Assembly (NCBI RefSeq): GCF_000208865.1
Contig: NC_018394.1
Location: forward strand, 3,599,797-3,663,796
Length of the DNA: 64,000 nucleotides
Direction: 5' to 3'
Source: Neospora caninum Liverpool
Lineage: Eukaryota; Apicomplexa; Conoidasida; Eucoccidiorida; Sarcocystidae
Under the pieces are notes generated by a model. That model worked only from the letters and a program-made list of their open reading frames with translations, searched no databases and was not told the DNA's origin. The stretch's first letter is position 1; each line of letters begins with the position of its first letter. Both the position numbers and the translations under genes were made by a program. This document shows positions 45,870-58,704 of this stretch, in pieces.

Positions 45870-48800
45870 ATGGCGGTCTCTGGCCAGGCGGAGGCTGCAG
45901 CTGATCGCGGTGTCCTCGCGAATTTGCTTTGCTTGCCTTTTGATATATGGTGGAGAAGCCGGCAGAAGCGGCGAAACGAATACGTGTTTTTCCTGACAAA
46001 TTACAACTTTCACGAAGACGGCGCGATTCGCGAGAGACTGTTGGAGGGGCCGCGCCAGGAAGTTGATGACGAAACCGATGGCGAGGGTAACCGCGCGGGA
46101 GACAGGGAAGCTACCCGCTCTCTCGACACGCACCCCGATGTCTCCGGAGAGAGGAGACGGGACACACGGCAGTATCGCTCGGCGCTTTTGCGGCAGCGCG
46201 TGCACGCGCCTGTTCATCACGTCGGCGACAGCCACGTTTCGTTTCTGAGGGGTTCTCGGCCCGCCAACGAAATCCACACCGCCAAGTACACCAAGGTTAC
46301 CTTTGTCCCTCTGGTGCTTTTCTACCAGCTCACGCGGTTCTCGAATTTCTACTTCCTCTGTGTTGCCATGCTTCAGCTGCTTCCTGCAATTAGTGACTCC
46401 GGCGGAGTCCCGACGTACCTGATTCCCATCTCGATCATTGTCGGGCTCTCAGTCATCAAAGAGTTCTTCGAAGACTACAGCCGCCACAAAAGCGACGAGG
46501 AGGAGAACGCCAAACAGGTTTTGGTTTTCGAGAGTGGCAAGCTGGTGGAAAAGCAGTGGAGGGAGGTGCGTGTCGGGGACGTCGTGAAGATCACGGCTGG
46601 CCAGCAGTTTCCTGCAGATCTCGTGCTCCTTAATTGTGCACATGACTTTGGGATTTGTAACGTCGAAACGAAGAACGTGGACGGAGAAAGCAATGTGAAG
46701 AGCCGCTTTTGCTTACCGAAACTCACGCGCATCTTCGCAGACGACAAAACAGCTGGAACCGCTAAGGTTCGCTTCATTTGCGAGCCTGCTTGCGACAACC
46801 TCACGAGTTTCAACGGCAAGGTGATTCTTCCCCCCCTCTCCAATAGAGAACCTGACGAAAACGATGAGAGACACAGGAACTTGATCCCCAGTTCGAGACA
46901 CCGGTCTTCGAGGTCGGGGAGCACAGCTAGAAGCACGACTGGGTTGCATCAACAACAGGCAGACGCGGCCACCGAGAGGGTCTGTGGAGGGCCAGGCGCA
47001 AGTCGCGCCGTGCACGACACGGATGGGGCTGGTGGGAGACGCATGCTTCGCGAAGGCCAGCTTCCGCAGATGGAATCCAATTCTCTTGGCAAAGGAGAGG
47101 CATGGAACTCACCTAAACAGAGGCCTGGGTCGTCCTACCGCGCTTCACGCTTTTCTGCACTTGACGCAGCCCCAGACCCAGAGAGCGCTGTCCTCTCAGA
47201 GCAGGCGGTGATTGACCCACATCTTGAGTCAGAAGGCAGCGAGGAGCGGCCGAAGGAACTGACTGGCGTCGGCATCGTTGGAACGGGAGAAGCGGACGGC
47301 GAAGAGAGAGAAGGCAGCAGGCGTGAAAGTCGGAGACAGGAGGCCCCGGAGATTCAAGCCGGACGGGGGACTCACAACCCTTCAGCCGATGACCCACGAC
47401 CGGCCGTGGAAGCTCCTGACAGACGAGGTCAGGGGACAGAAGAGGAAATCGCGCTCAGCGTCAACCAGCTGCTCTTAAGAGGCACATCGATGGTGGAAAC
47501 CAAGTGGGCATACGGAGCCGTCGTTTACGCAGGTCAGAAAGAGGAGACCGAAGCATAGGAAGATAAGGAGTGTGCTCTTGTTTTCCGCTCGGCATCTTCA
47601 GAACTCCGGTCCTCTTTTCCGCACCTTTGGCTTTTATCAGCTGCTGGTGGGGGATTTGTGGCTTGGTGCCGGTTTCCCTCGGAACGTTTTTGAGCTCTGC
47701 GTTCTATCTCATTCTACCTCGCCGACTGGTTCTTGTCCCCTCTTCAGCTTCGTCTGTTCTTTTCATATGTTTTTTGCCGTGCCGCAGTTCCACTGCTTTC
47801 ACATGTGGTTTCTGTTTTCTCGGGCGTCACCTGCATTCCTCGTGCTTCTGAACCTCCAAAGAGTCCTATATGTCTCGGCTCCTCGATTCCAGGCGACTAA
47901 TATGTCGACGCATCGTTCCGCCGCCTTGCTGGTTCACCGCCCCGTCGCCTCATATCTTCGACATCTTGCCCTCGGGAAACCACCCTCAACTCTTCCTTCC
48001 TCCTCTGCGCATGCCTCTTCTCTCGGTGTCCGAGCGGTTCACTTCCCCTCCTGGCGTTTTGTCGTTTTGTTCACTGCACAGGGAGACAGACGCGCCTGAT
48101 GATGAACAGTCGCGTGGGGGCGGTGCAAAAGTGGTCGCGCCTGGAACTCAACTACAGCTCCCACGTCGTGGTCATGATCCTGGTTCAAGTGCTTTCAGTG
48201 CTTCTCCTCTCCTTCATGTCCATCTACTGGATCGAGACGCAAGGCTACCGGGCAACGTATCTCGACCTGCGGTCTTATGTGTCGACGATCAAGAACTTTG
48301 GTTTAACCTTCGGCGCAACCTTTCTGGTCTTTGCCTCCTTCGTCCCCCTCGACCTCTTCATGCTCTGGGAAATCTGCCGCTTTGTTCAGGGTCTCTTCAT
48401 CAATTTCGATGAGGAAATGTACAGCGCCGAAGCCGAACGCCATGCACTGAGTCAGGCAGCTCAGGTACGTCGGCAGAGCCACGGGTTCACCAGACGCAAC
48501 ACACGTGGCCCCGCCCGGACAGACGGGGCATTCTCAGGAGGGGGGAGACGCGGGAGGCGCTCAGGGAGTGCGCGGGGCGTTAGAGGGACGTGCAAAATCT
48601 AGGGCAGCGCCATGCCGCACATGTGAGAAACGGACTTCAAGTGGGGTTGTGTCGAGAGCCTCGCGCAGAAGGTCGCTCCAACCCGTACACTCAAACCGGA
48701 CTAGCTATCGGATACAACAACACAGAAGCCTTTGCTTGTCTCACGGCAAAGGTTGCCTGTTTTTACGCTATCTGCGGCGGCGCAGTCCTTTCCGAGGCAT

Positions 48801-51800
48801 CAATGTGACTTGGCGGCGACGCTCGGGGATTCTCGAGTGCAGTCCTGTTTAACGTGAAGCAGCTCAATGGCCCTGGCTGACTAGTCCGCTCCCGTGTCGA
48901 TGCCTGGTCGCTTACAAGTGACACGTGAGGTGGGGACAGGGGCTAAAACTTGCACAATAGCGACTGGCAGCGCATCCTCACCACTCTCCGTATGTGGGTT
49001 TCCGTGGCCTTTCGGTCTGCTGGTTTCCAGCTGATCGAAGAAATGGGGAACGTGACCCACGTGTACAGCGACAAGACCGGAACGCTCACGAAGAACCTCA
49101 TGCAGCTCAAGTGTCTAGGCCTCGGAGATGGCTTCGAGTACGGCATGGATCTCTGGTGCGACGACCGCGCGGAGATGAATGTCGCCGATCGAAAATTCCA
49201 AAAGCAAATGCACCAGGTCCGTGACCTGTAGGGAAACGCCCCCCTCCACGTTCCATTGTGTTATCAGAGCATAGTTAAGATGATAACTCTTGTGGAAAGA
49301 GTCAGGTCGGTCTAACGTCCCGTTATACTATATATATCACATGGCTTCTGGTACTTTGAGATCATACTACCGGCGAGAAGGGAAGTGTGTTTCAAAGAAA
49401 AGGGATGTTTAGCGGGGACGTAGAACGCACTCCCTTCTCCCAGGAGCTTCGTTTCTTTTCCCAAAGAGTGATCGCCTGTACTTTGGACTTGCTTCCCGAG
49501 CGAGTGTCTGTGGCGATCTGAAACCTGTTCACATTTTTAAAGTGTCCCTCACGACTCTTCGCAAGGCCAGTGCTTGCCAGGAGAAGGGGTGTTGTCCAGA
49601 CTCAAGATGTTTTCTCTGTTCTTTTTCGAGACGCTGGCGACTCTCTCATCTTCTCTCCTTCTTATCTGTATTCGCTTGCTTTTCAGCTGAAAGCCGAAGC
49701 CCGCCGGCGCGGGGCTGTCTCACGCCGTCTCGCCCAACAAGCCGCGTCGACTTCGGCCTGCCTAGGCATGCCGTGGCCTGTCTCGGGCGGCCCCGGCGTC
49801 GCTCCTGACGACCACCAGGGGCACGCGGGGGCCCGCGGCTTTGGCAAAGGCGTCCCCAGTCCCTGTGTCTCCACAGATCGGTTTTGCCACTCTGAGTTTG
49901 GAGGCACGGCAGGCGACGCCTGGTCCGAGACCGGGGCGACGGCGCAGGATTCCTCAGACGCTGTTTCAAGGACGCCTTCGCGTTCGCGCTGGCCGCTCAA
50001 GGACAGGGGCCCGCGAGGAGCCACCGGCGGTCCACGCAGAGGTGGGACCGAATCGGACTTGTCCCAGAGGCAGGGTGGAGCGGCAAGCAGCAGCTCGGGG
50101 CCTCCGCAAGCTGAGGAAGTGCTTTCTCGAGTTGGTTTTTCGCGTCACCAAGCGAGAGAGAGTGGCCTAGAGAGTCGCTCGTCCCCGCTGTTCCCCGGAG
50201 GCGCCCTCCGTCCCACTGTGTGCCATCCAATCTTTCTCCGTGAGGCCAACAGCTTTGTCAGTCTCGACCGTGTCGAACTCGCAAGGTCCCTTCTCCAAGC
50301 GCCTCCGAAAGTTGTCGACTGTGCCCGCCATCTGTTCCTCATCATGGGCATTTGCCACACCGTTCTGGTTCGCGAGAAGAGGCGCGACCAGCGGGAGGAG
50401 TCGGAGCCCGCCGGACCTCCCTCGCTCCTCGAGCGCGTCGCCTCGCAGCCGCTTCTCGCGGATCTGGTGCCGCGGAGAAACAGTCTGGATGGAGAAGGCG
50501 GGGACGGGAAGCGCGGGGGAAGCCGGCTGCGCGGCGCAAGCGAACAACGTTATCGCCGGCGAAAACGACGCAGGGGGATCGGCTCGGCAGCTGTGGCGGC
50601 GCTTTCCAGTTGCGCGGGAGGGGGCGGGCAGGCGCTGCGGAAGGTGAGTCGTCCGCGGCTTCGACGGAGCCAGACGATCTCGATCGGAGACAAGATGGAA
50701 CACCAGACGCGGGGCGAGGGCGAGGACGGAGTGCCGGGCAGAGACGCCTTCGCTCCGGATCCCCGGCGCACCGAGTGGGTCGACGAGGCATCTGGCTTTG
50801 CTTTTCGCGAATTCGACGAGGCGCCGCCGCAGTACGACGCGAGCTCGCCGGACGAGTTGTGTCTCATCAGTGCATGCAATTACTTTGGTCTCGAGTTCGC
50901 CGCCCGGCCTTCGCTCATGGACGTGGAACTCGAACTGACTTCCTCCTTCATGGTCGAGCTCCTGCTCGGGTGGAAACGCGAGGTTGAGGCCCGGAAAACG
51001 GACCGGGAGAGGGGACGCGAGGCGGAGAGTGCAGGGGGGCGGAGCCTCCCCGAAGACGAGAGGAGCGGTCTCGAGTTCACCGAGATGACTCGCCGGCTCA
51101 TCGTGAAGCAACTTGAAAGGGCCCAGCGCCTCGTCGCGGGTCCCAGATCGACGAAGGCCGGTTCCCCGCCCGCTCCCTCGGTTCCTGACTCTTGTCCTGA
51201 GGCCAGCGAGAGTGCGTCTGCAGCTGCGCCGACCGCCCGTGCGGGCGGCGAAGGCACAGAGGACAAGGGAGCTCAGGACGGTCGAGAGACGTGGTCCCGA
51301 GCATTGTCCTCCGCCGTCGCTTCGGTCGAAAAGTCGCAGGCGAAAGAAGCCGGCAGCCAGGCCAGCGACAAGCGCCGTGTCTCACGGTCTGCCGTCCCCT
51401 TTCTGTCTTTTGAACTCCTCGATGTTCTCGAATTCGATAATGACAGAAAACGAATGAGTGTCATCACGCGAGGCTTCGATGGCCGAGTTCTGCTCCTTTG
51501 CAAAGGAGCAGACACGCAGATGATAGAGGTACGGGCGAGGTCGGGCGACACCGGGGGACTCGCGTGGGGAAAGTGTCGACGATTTCACTGAAGCGCAACG
51601 CTGAGCCAGGCCAGCGGCACAGCAGCATGCGCTGCTCGCGTCTCGAGCGTCGCGTTTCTCTTGGAGCTGCGCCGTACCCTAAAGGAAGCTTCGCGCTCAG
51701 AATAGATATAAGTCCAGTCTAGGCTCTCGCGCGACCTACACGGTCAAGCCTGCTGGGTTGGTGAACTGCGCGCAGGTGTTTCTCTGAGTGAAGTCCGGAC

Positions 51801-54800
51801 AACACGACATAGGAGGCACGATGGCGAGAGGTCGCCTCGAGGGAGAGGCTCGTCTGTTGCGGATCATCTGCGATGTCGCCTTCTTCGGTCTGTGGGTACT
51901 CCGTCGTCAGGTTGCGGCGCGTGGACAAGAGAAGCACTTGGCGGTCATCAACGCCCAGCTTCACGGCTTCGCGTCGTCCGGACTCCGAACGCTGGTCTTT
52001 GGGTATCGCTACCTGCCCCCGGAGCTCTACTCAGAATTCCATGGGCGGTTCACGCAGGCGCAGCAACTTCTCGGTGAGGCCAGACCCGAGCCGAACCCTC
52101 CACAGCAGCTTCGATGGGGTCCGAGTCCCTATTCACTTGGGGCGTTGATCGCCGCCAGGCACGGAACTTCCAATGTATACCGTTCCTGCATGGCGACGTC
52201 GGCAAATACGTGTTCGTACACAGAAAGACAGACAGCAACCCACACTATAAAAGGGGAGGTGGATGTGGAGTTGTGCCGCTGCTACAGGACGTGCAGCCAG
52301 CGTTTTTGTCGGTGCGCGAGACGCTTCCAGGACGACTTCAGTGGGAGAAGAAGCCGAAGCTTCCCGTCTGGTTCGTGGCGTTTTTCCCGTAGAAGCAAGT
52401 CCTAGGAAGCGACTGTACATAGAGTCGATCTTACGCATCGTCTTTGTTATCGTCGCAAATTGTCACTGCGACACTCTGTTCTTCACAGCCCTGTCCTGTT
52501 GCCTTGAAGCTCCACTGTCCCACGCAGTTCTACGAGGGTGTTCAGCAATCGAAAAACACTGCTCCCGGCGCCTGAATGCTAGACTCTAAGGGCGTTGCCC
52601 CCGTTGTCTCTGTAGGCGAGGAACACGAGAAAGCCGTCGCGGACTGCCTTGCAATGGTCGAGAGAGATCTGCTGCTGGTTGGCTGCTCGGGCATCGAGGA
52701 TCGGCTTCAGGATGACGTTCAGGGGGTAAGGTCCTCACAGCGCGCTCGGCGTTACCCACCCACGGCAAATTTTCAGTGGCTGCTTAGAAAAACAAGTTTC
52801 TCTCTCGCATTTTTCACTTTGGCGTTCTTCGCGTACTCCTGACCCCTCGGTTCTGAGTGTCCTGCTTTTAGCTGTGCTGCTGATTTCGGGTCTTTCTGTC
52901 ACTTTGCCACGTGCAGTTGACCTTCTCGGTCTCTTCTTCACCGGCGCCTTTCTCTCCACCATTTGCCCTCCTCCGCCCCATGGGAAGCTGTCTGCACATA
53001 TCGCATGCTCAGAGGGATCTGACTATTGCTCTAGAACGCGTCATAGCCCGCGGATGTCGTTTCGAGGCCACGCTGCATTGGTTAAGCTGCTTCTGGGCTG
53101 TTCTGTGCTCGCTTATTCCGTGTATAGTGCCTTCGTTTCTTGCGTGATGTGCGCCAGACGATCAAAGACCTGAAGGCGGCGGGGATGAAGGTTTGGGTGC
53201 TAACAGGTAGGTCTGCCCCTGTCGTTCCCCTGGCGTGTCTTTCGCTGCGACGTCTATAAATTAGATACCTCTAGCCCCTTGTCGTGTCTGCCTCTCCACG
53301 CGTCTTCGCCAGCGGATCTCGCCCTTGTTTCTCCACACGACACAGCTTCTACACATAATCACAAAGTATACCTGTACGGAGTGAAGAACGTTTCCAACAA
53401 AGACGTTGTGTGTAGGCGTCATCTCGTAGAGCGTGTACAGGGCCCTATCAACTGCCAGCAAGTGACATCCGCATGCGCGTGCCTCAAGTTATGTTCTGAT
53501 GCGGATGTTTGGCTGTTGCGTTCGGAAAGCAGCGAGGCCAGGCACTCGAGATCTCTAAACTGCGTCCGTAGTCCTTCAGAGATGTTGGTCCGTAGACACG
53601 GCAGAACCCCTTTGTCGGCCGGGAGGGGGGAGTCGGACTTCAGCTCTTTCTAACAGAACAGAGGCACGCATCTCCCCCTATTTGCGCACGCCCTGTGACG
53701 CCGGTTGGTCGCCTGGGACCTACGAGGGAACTCCGCGTTACCGTTTAAGAGTTAAAGCGAGTGGGAGGGAAAAGCCCCCTTTATCGCCTCACCGACCCTA
53801 GGCCGTTGCACGGCACTCTGTGGACTGTTTTCCTGTTGCTGGCATGTCTCCTAATAAAGCTGTGGCCCACTTGCTTCGGTTGGCCTTGACGCTTGAGACG
53901 TGGATTGCATCACAGGGTTCGTAGAAGCTATACCGTTTCCTGTTGTCCAGGAACTCTCGCCTCGACTTTGGGCTTTGCTTCTGTAGGTGACAAGTTGGAA
54001 ACAGCCATCAACATTGGCCACAGTACGAACCTGATCAGCGATAAAGCTTATAACGCAATCATTGACGCGGACAGCAAGGATGCCATTGCCGAGCAACTCA
54101 CCAGGCACGAAGTACGTTCGTTTCCGTACACTGAGATCGGTTCAGAAAGTGCTTTCCGCAAGCGTCAAGTATCCGTGTCCCCACGTCGTTTTCTATGTGT
54201 GTATACTTACTGGTCACGCAGCCAGCGGCAGTGAATCGCCACGACACGTACAAGCATCTGTGTCTAAGTATACAGCGAAATGGAGGTGCGTGTATGTGTA
54301 TGTTGCAAGCATCACACATTGTAAACTTTTTTTCTGAGGTATGCGGACGTGTGCGCAAATACTGCATGCTGGAATATCACCTTGCTCAAAGTGCGTCGCC
54401 TGCGGGCCTCGGGAACGTATTCTGTGCGAGCGGCCGCGGCTGGTCACCCACTGTTGCGCGGTCTCTCGAGTTTATGGCGGTCGCAGGGACACGCATATAG
54501 GGAGAGAAACGGGGGGAGAGGAGGGAGACTGAGCATGTCTGTGAGGGCTGTCGACGGGGGAAGCGCAAAGACCGCGGAACGCCCGTACAGCTGAACGGGT
54601 GCCTGGTCGTGTCTCAGGCTGAAGGGCACGGTAGCCACAAATCTGTCGACGACTGGTTTTTGTGGAGATATGCTGCTTCGATCGCCACTGTAAAAAGTAG
54701 CGTTCGGGCTGCGCTTTCTCTGGTTGTTTGTCTCGGTCAGCGGCACTGCCACATGGCGAATCTTCTCGACCAGAAAGGAGGAGACGTTCGCGATAGTCAG

Positions 54801-57800
54801 TGGTGGGCTGAAATCGACTGGGGAGACTTGGGTATGGACCCCGAGGAAGACGAAGAGGTAAGCATCTCTCTCTGCAGGAAACACACGAGCAAACCTCGAG
54901 CGTCGGTTCCAAAGGAGCATGACTGGAGGCAGGTCCGGACCGCAGGCGGAGAAGGGTGTATCCTACGGATACATGTAAACTGGTGCGTGTCCGTCAACGG
55001 TATTGGGATGCCCCTTGCTTTTGGGAGTACGTCGGTGACCGCAACGAAACAAAATTAGAAAGTGGCTCTCGATTTGCAGGGCTGCCCCCCCCCATGGGCC
55101 TCCATGCTTTCTGCTCAGTATCGAACATGCAACGTCAACAAGGAATCGCTGCGGAGCCTGTTCGATGCTGAGTTTTTGTTCTCGCGGTTCCCAGTCTCCT
55201 GTCGCCGCGTTTGTGCATGTGGATTGCCCCTCACTCAGGTCCGAGAACTTCTTGACAAGCAAATGTCGAAAACGTATCGTACTGAGTGTTCGCGAGGAGA
55301 AGGGGCATATCCCGGTTCCTCCACGGAGAATGCGTCAATGGATTTGCCGCCGCAACCGGAGGCGACAGATCCGACTCTGTTCCCTGACCTGTCACACAAG
55401 GACCATCGGCAAGGCAATGCGCCACTCTCGACCCCAGGCAGTGGGTGTGGATCAGCAACTGATGCAGGAGACCTCGACGCCGAAGAAGGCCGGGGAAATG
55501 CACGTAATGAAACGACAGCCCTTCTGCTGAAAGACTCTCCGCCGGGTTCGACACGGGTGACCCGTGTCTCCAATGCGAAGGACGTTGAGGGTACGTGAAG
55601 CTCTAGAACTTTCCTTGCCTGTGCAATGGCGAAAAAGTCTTCGATCTGAGAACAGGCACTGCGTCTGAGTCGCAGGAGACGCGAGAGAAGCGCTGGCACT
55701 TTGTGGGTCACGATTGCGAGTCTCCTCCAACCAGGAGTCGCAGGCACGGTAGATACCGCGTAGAGTTTCGGTGTGAACCGCGTATCGTTGTTGGAGAACC
55801 TGATAATGCCTCTCGTGGTGTTTCTGTCACTGCGTCTCCAGATCGCTCGTCTCCGACTGGGCGGGGCACGCTCCGGGCGCCAGGAACCTTCCACGTCGCC
55901 ACGGTGCGGTCTCGATCCGAGACGCAGGTTGAGGCGAGAGATTTGCCCCCTGTGCCAAAAGGAGACTCGGCGGGGACGGCCGGGTTGGGCACACCTGGGA
56001 GTGGCCAGGAAGAAGTCAGTTCGCAGGGGGGGGCGGAGCAAGTCGCCGGCGTCGCGTTGCAGTCGTCTCCCAGTGCCCCAGCTGCCGGCGGCGGCGCGAA
56101 ACACGGAGGGAAGCAGCACGGGAAAAGGCAGTCAGTTGCTTGGCGAGCGGCGAAACGCATCAGGGGGGGTTTTGCAGGGTTTCTCAATAGTAAACAGCCA
56201 GGCGCGAGTGGCGACTTGTGTTCAGACGAGTCAGGCACGGACTGCATGACTCAGTCTCGAGGTGTTCGCGGGGTGCCATGCTTCTCGGGCTTGGGGGGTG
56301 ATGTCCGGTTTCGAGAGTTCAGCGAGTTCTGCATGACTGTGACAGGTTCAGCTTTAGCAGTTATCATGCAAGATCGTTTCCTGAAAGTCAAGTTTTATTC
56401 CTTAGCGCGTCACGCCTCCACGTTGATAGCCTCACGAGTCACGCCCAAACACAAGGCGTTGCTTCTCAGGCAAAATTCAGCATTCAATCCACGAGGGACT
56501 TCTCTAGCTATCGGCGATGGAGCGAATGATGTAGCTATGATCCTGGCAGCCTCCGTTGGAGTGGGCATTTCAGGGCGCGAAGGCCTGCAAGCTGCCCGGG
56601 CGGCAGATTTTTCCATCGGCGAATTCCGGCTTTTGAGAAAGCTGTTGTTTGTCCACGGACGCGAGGCTCTTCGTCGAAACTGTATTCTGGTGTATGTCTG
56701 CATTTTCCGAAATGCGGTTATGTGCTGGTGCACCCTAGCCATGAATTTTCTTTGTGGCTTTAGTGGGCTAGATGTGTGGAACCCCTGGACGAAACAAGTC
56801 GTCTCCCTCGCTTTCACGTGTCTGCCGATACTCGGTTTCGTCACTCTCGATCGTCAGGTTCCACATAAAGTACTTCTAGACAACCCGGTGTTATATGAAA
56901 TCATTCCGTCCACTTTATGGCCCTATTATACCAGTCAGAGGGCTGTGCAGGCGCGTCAATGGCTGCAATACCTGGTCCTCGATCCGGCAGCGCGGGCGTG
57001 CCGGGCGGTTGGGATGCTCCTTGTGTGGCCCTTCGCCCGTTGGTGTCACCGGATAGATCTCTCTCTTCTTTACGCGTGGTTTCAGCATCGAAAGAAACCT
57101 GAAAATGACCGGTGTTACGGCACGCACTGTTTGCTTATCTGGCTCGCGTTTGCCCTTTGGGTAGCTGTCTTCCAGTTGACATTTACGATCTACAGTGTGG
57201 TCGGTGCTTGGACGCCGTCCGTGAATCGGTCTCATGGCTTTACGTCCCTTCAGCTTGACTCTTTCTCTCATGTCATGGAGTTAGCCTACATTATCATCGT
57301 AAACGGCGTCGTTGCGGTGCTGTCCAACACGTGGACAGTTGTAGAAATCGTAATACATGTAGGAGAGCTAGCAGCAGCACTTCTTTTTTGGGTCGTCATC
57401 ACGTACTGGAAATTGTTTTTGAATATCGGCGGAGCAGCGATGCTCCATGGAACCTACGTTCTTTGTTCCTTGTGTGCGCCGTACTACTTTGGGCTTACCA
57501 TAACAGTCCTGGTTTGTCTCCTGCCGCTTCTGGTGCCCATGGCATGGCAGATGGTCCGCAAACCCGCGCTGGAGCAAGTCCTGGTTGAGCAGCTAAAATT
57601 AGGGGCCTACAAACCCGTGGCAGCCAGGCGAGGACGTCCGGAAGGGGTGGCGTATGTCGCCGTGGAGAGTCCGCAAATGCGCCAAGAGACAGGAGCCCGG
57701 GGGGGCGAGGACGATTACAAGGGTTTCGCGTTTACACACGAGCCGGTCTTTGGTGTGCTTCCAGCGCTTCAGGAGGCATACAAAGCACTCAAAAAGACGG

Positions 57801-57877
57801 GGGAAGGTGCGAAAGTGCTCCTTCGCAAGACGCAGACATTCATAAAAGGTGGAGAGGGGTCCGATGCGAAGAAATAA
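45870..57877 (+). CDS. P4-type ATPase (phospholipid-transporting class), 11 exons, 2,403 residues
   Basis: Exons: 45870-47532, 48082-48464, 49031-49216, 49687-51528, 51911-52073, 52616-52725, 53158-53206, 53987-54111, 54741-54857, 55239-55590, 55656-57877. Phases close. Members flip phospholipids across membranes, usually with a CDC50 partner; none is seen nearby. Order: TM1-TM2 (about 155-205, FYQLTRFSNFYFL); actuator motif VDGES (270-274); TM3-TM4; phosphorylation site SDKTGTLT with Asp696; nucleotide-binding CKGAD (1349-1353); LTGDKLETAINIG (TGDK at 1465-1468); GDGANDVAMI (1950-1959); then six C-terminal TM segments ending near residue 2300. The family is usually 1,100-1,500 residues. The surplus lies in low-complexity inserts at about 325-520, in exon 4 (745-1358) and at about 1510-1870. 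Two core motifs are altered: DGET reads DGES, and PISL in TM4 reads PLDL (643-646). The join at 55656 has a weak acceptor but the right phase. Confidence 0.92.
49317..49350 (+). repeat. Short dispersed repeat shared with 26933-26982
   Basis: Reads gtcccgttatactatata, then tatcacatggcttct. The same flanks surround a long (AT)n run in the homocysteine methyltransferase gene. It lies in the third intron of the P4-ATPase gene. Confidence 0.75.
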
Positions 57878-58326
57878 GTCACGCATGTGGGGATGATTCA
57901 GCCGCTCTTGAGGGAAACCTCGAAGACGTTGGCAGTCAGCACGCTCTACCATTTTCTGTTGTGCTGACTTTCTCATCCGCGTTGTATGATCGCGCAATGA
58001 TCTTTCACCACCAGATGTTCCACGCGGTCGTGATGGCATTGCGAGAGGTGGAATCAGAAATCTGCAGTTACAGAAGAATGGTGAATTCCTGACTTCACAA
58101 AACGTGAGCTGCATTGCTGGCGACTAATCACAGTTTTAAGAGCTATCTATGTATGTTTTGTGTGCGGTCCATAAGCATGTACTCTTTGTTCTGCCATTTT
58201 TGGAGGAGATCAATCCTAGCGCCGTGTATTTATAAACGGGTGCCTCGTTGTTCCGTGGTTGTTACAAGAACCACTTTTCTCTAAACCTTCGTAGCAGCTG
58301 CGACTCTAGACGCTGTCAGCATTCAG
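57878..58326. other. 3' flank of the P4-ATPase gene
   Basis: About 450 bp with no supported gene; probably 3' UTR. It ends in an acceptor-like sequence (cattcag) directly before the ORF at 58327. Confidence 0.5.
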
Positions 58327-58704
58327 GTGGTGCTTATATTGGTTTGGACAGCTGCTGTAACTGGGGAAACATATTTTTGGGCTGTCCAACCAGAGCGAAA
58401 ACCGTTGTTTTGGGAGATTCCAGAACTGAAAGGGTCCGGTTCCATTAATATGGTGGGCTCAGGATCGTCACTGAGAGGGTTTTCGTCTGACAGTGTTACG
58501 TGTCAACAGCGGCGCCTATTAGGAACTGGTGAAGTCAGCTTTACACCTGCCGGTAGATGGGCGATTCCACCGGGAAGGAGTAGCACACATTCCCTGAAAA
58601 GGAGTCATTTCTTTGTGGTTACAACACTGTGGCACCTCGAGTTCCCTGTCGACTGTAGCGACTTTAAATATCGTTCTCACATTTTTGCGGTGTCATTTAT
58701 GTGA
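58327..58704 (+). CDS. Orphan ORF or exon, 125 codons, origin unknown
   Basis: The open frame begins right after a good acceptor (gctgtcagcattcag) and reads through a mildly hydrophobic start (VVLILVWTAAVTGETYFWAV) into PERKPLFWEIPELKG and a Ser/Gly-rich part, with stop at 58702-58704. It has no early ATG, so if real it must be spliced to an upstream exon. I found no phase-matched donor in the last P4-ATPase exon, which already has a plausible C-terminus. It may be a short separate gene or a chance ORF. Confidence 0.25.
   Translation: MVLILVWTAAVTGETYFWAVQPERKPLFWEIPELKGSGSINMVGSGSSLRGFSSDSVTCQQRRLLGTGEVSFTPAGRWAIPPGRSSTHSLKRSHFFVVTTLWHLEFPVDCSDFKYRSHIFAVSFM

Noticed and set aside
49646..51385. 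Several minus-strand ORFs opposite exon 4 of the P4-ATPase gene
   Set aside because: They are shadows of the coding strand; the plus frame contains KGAD and other family motifs and splices in phase on both sides.
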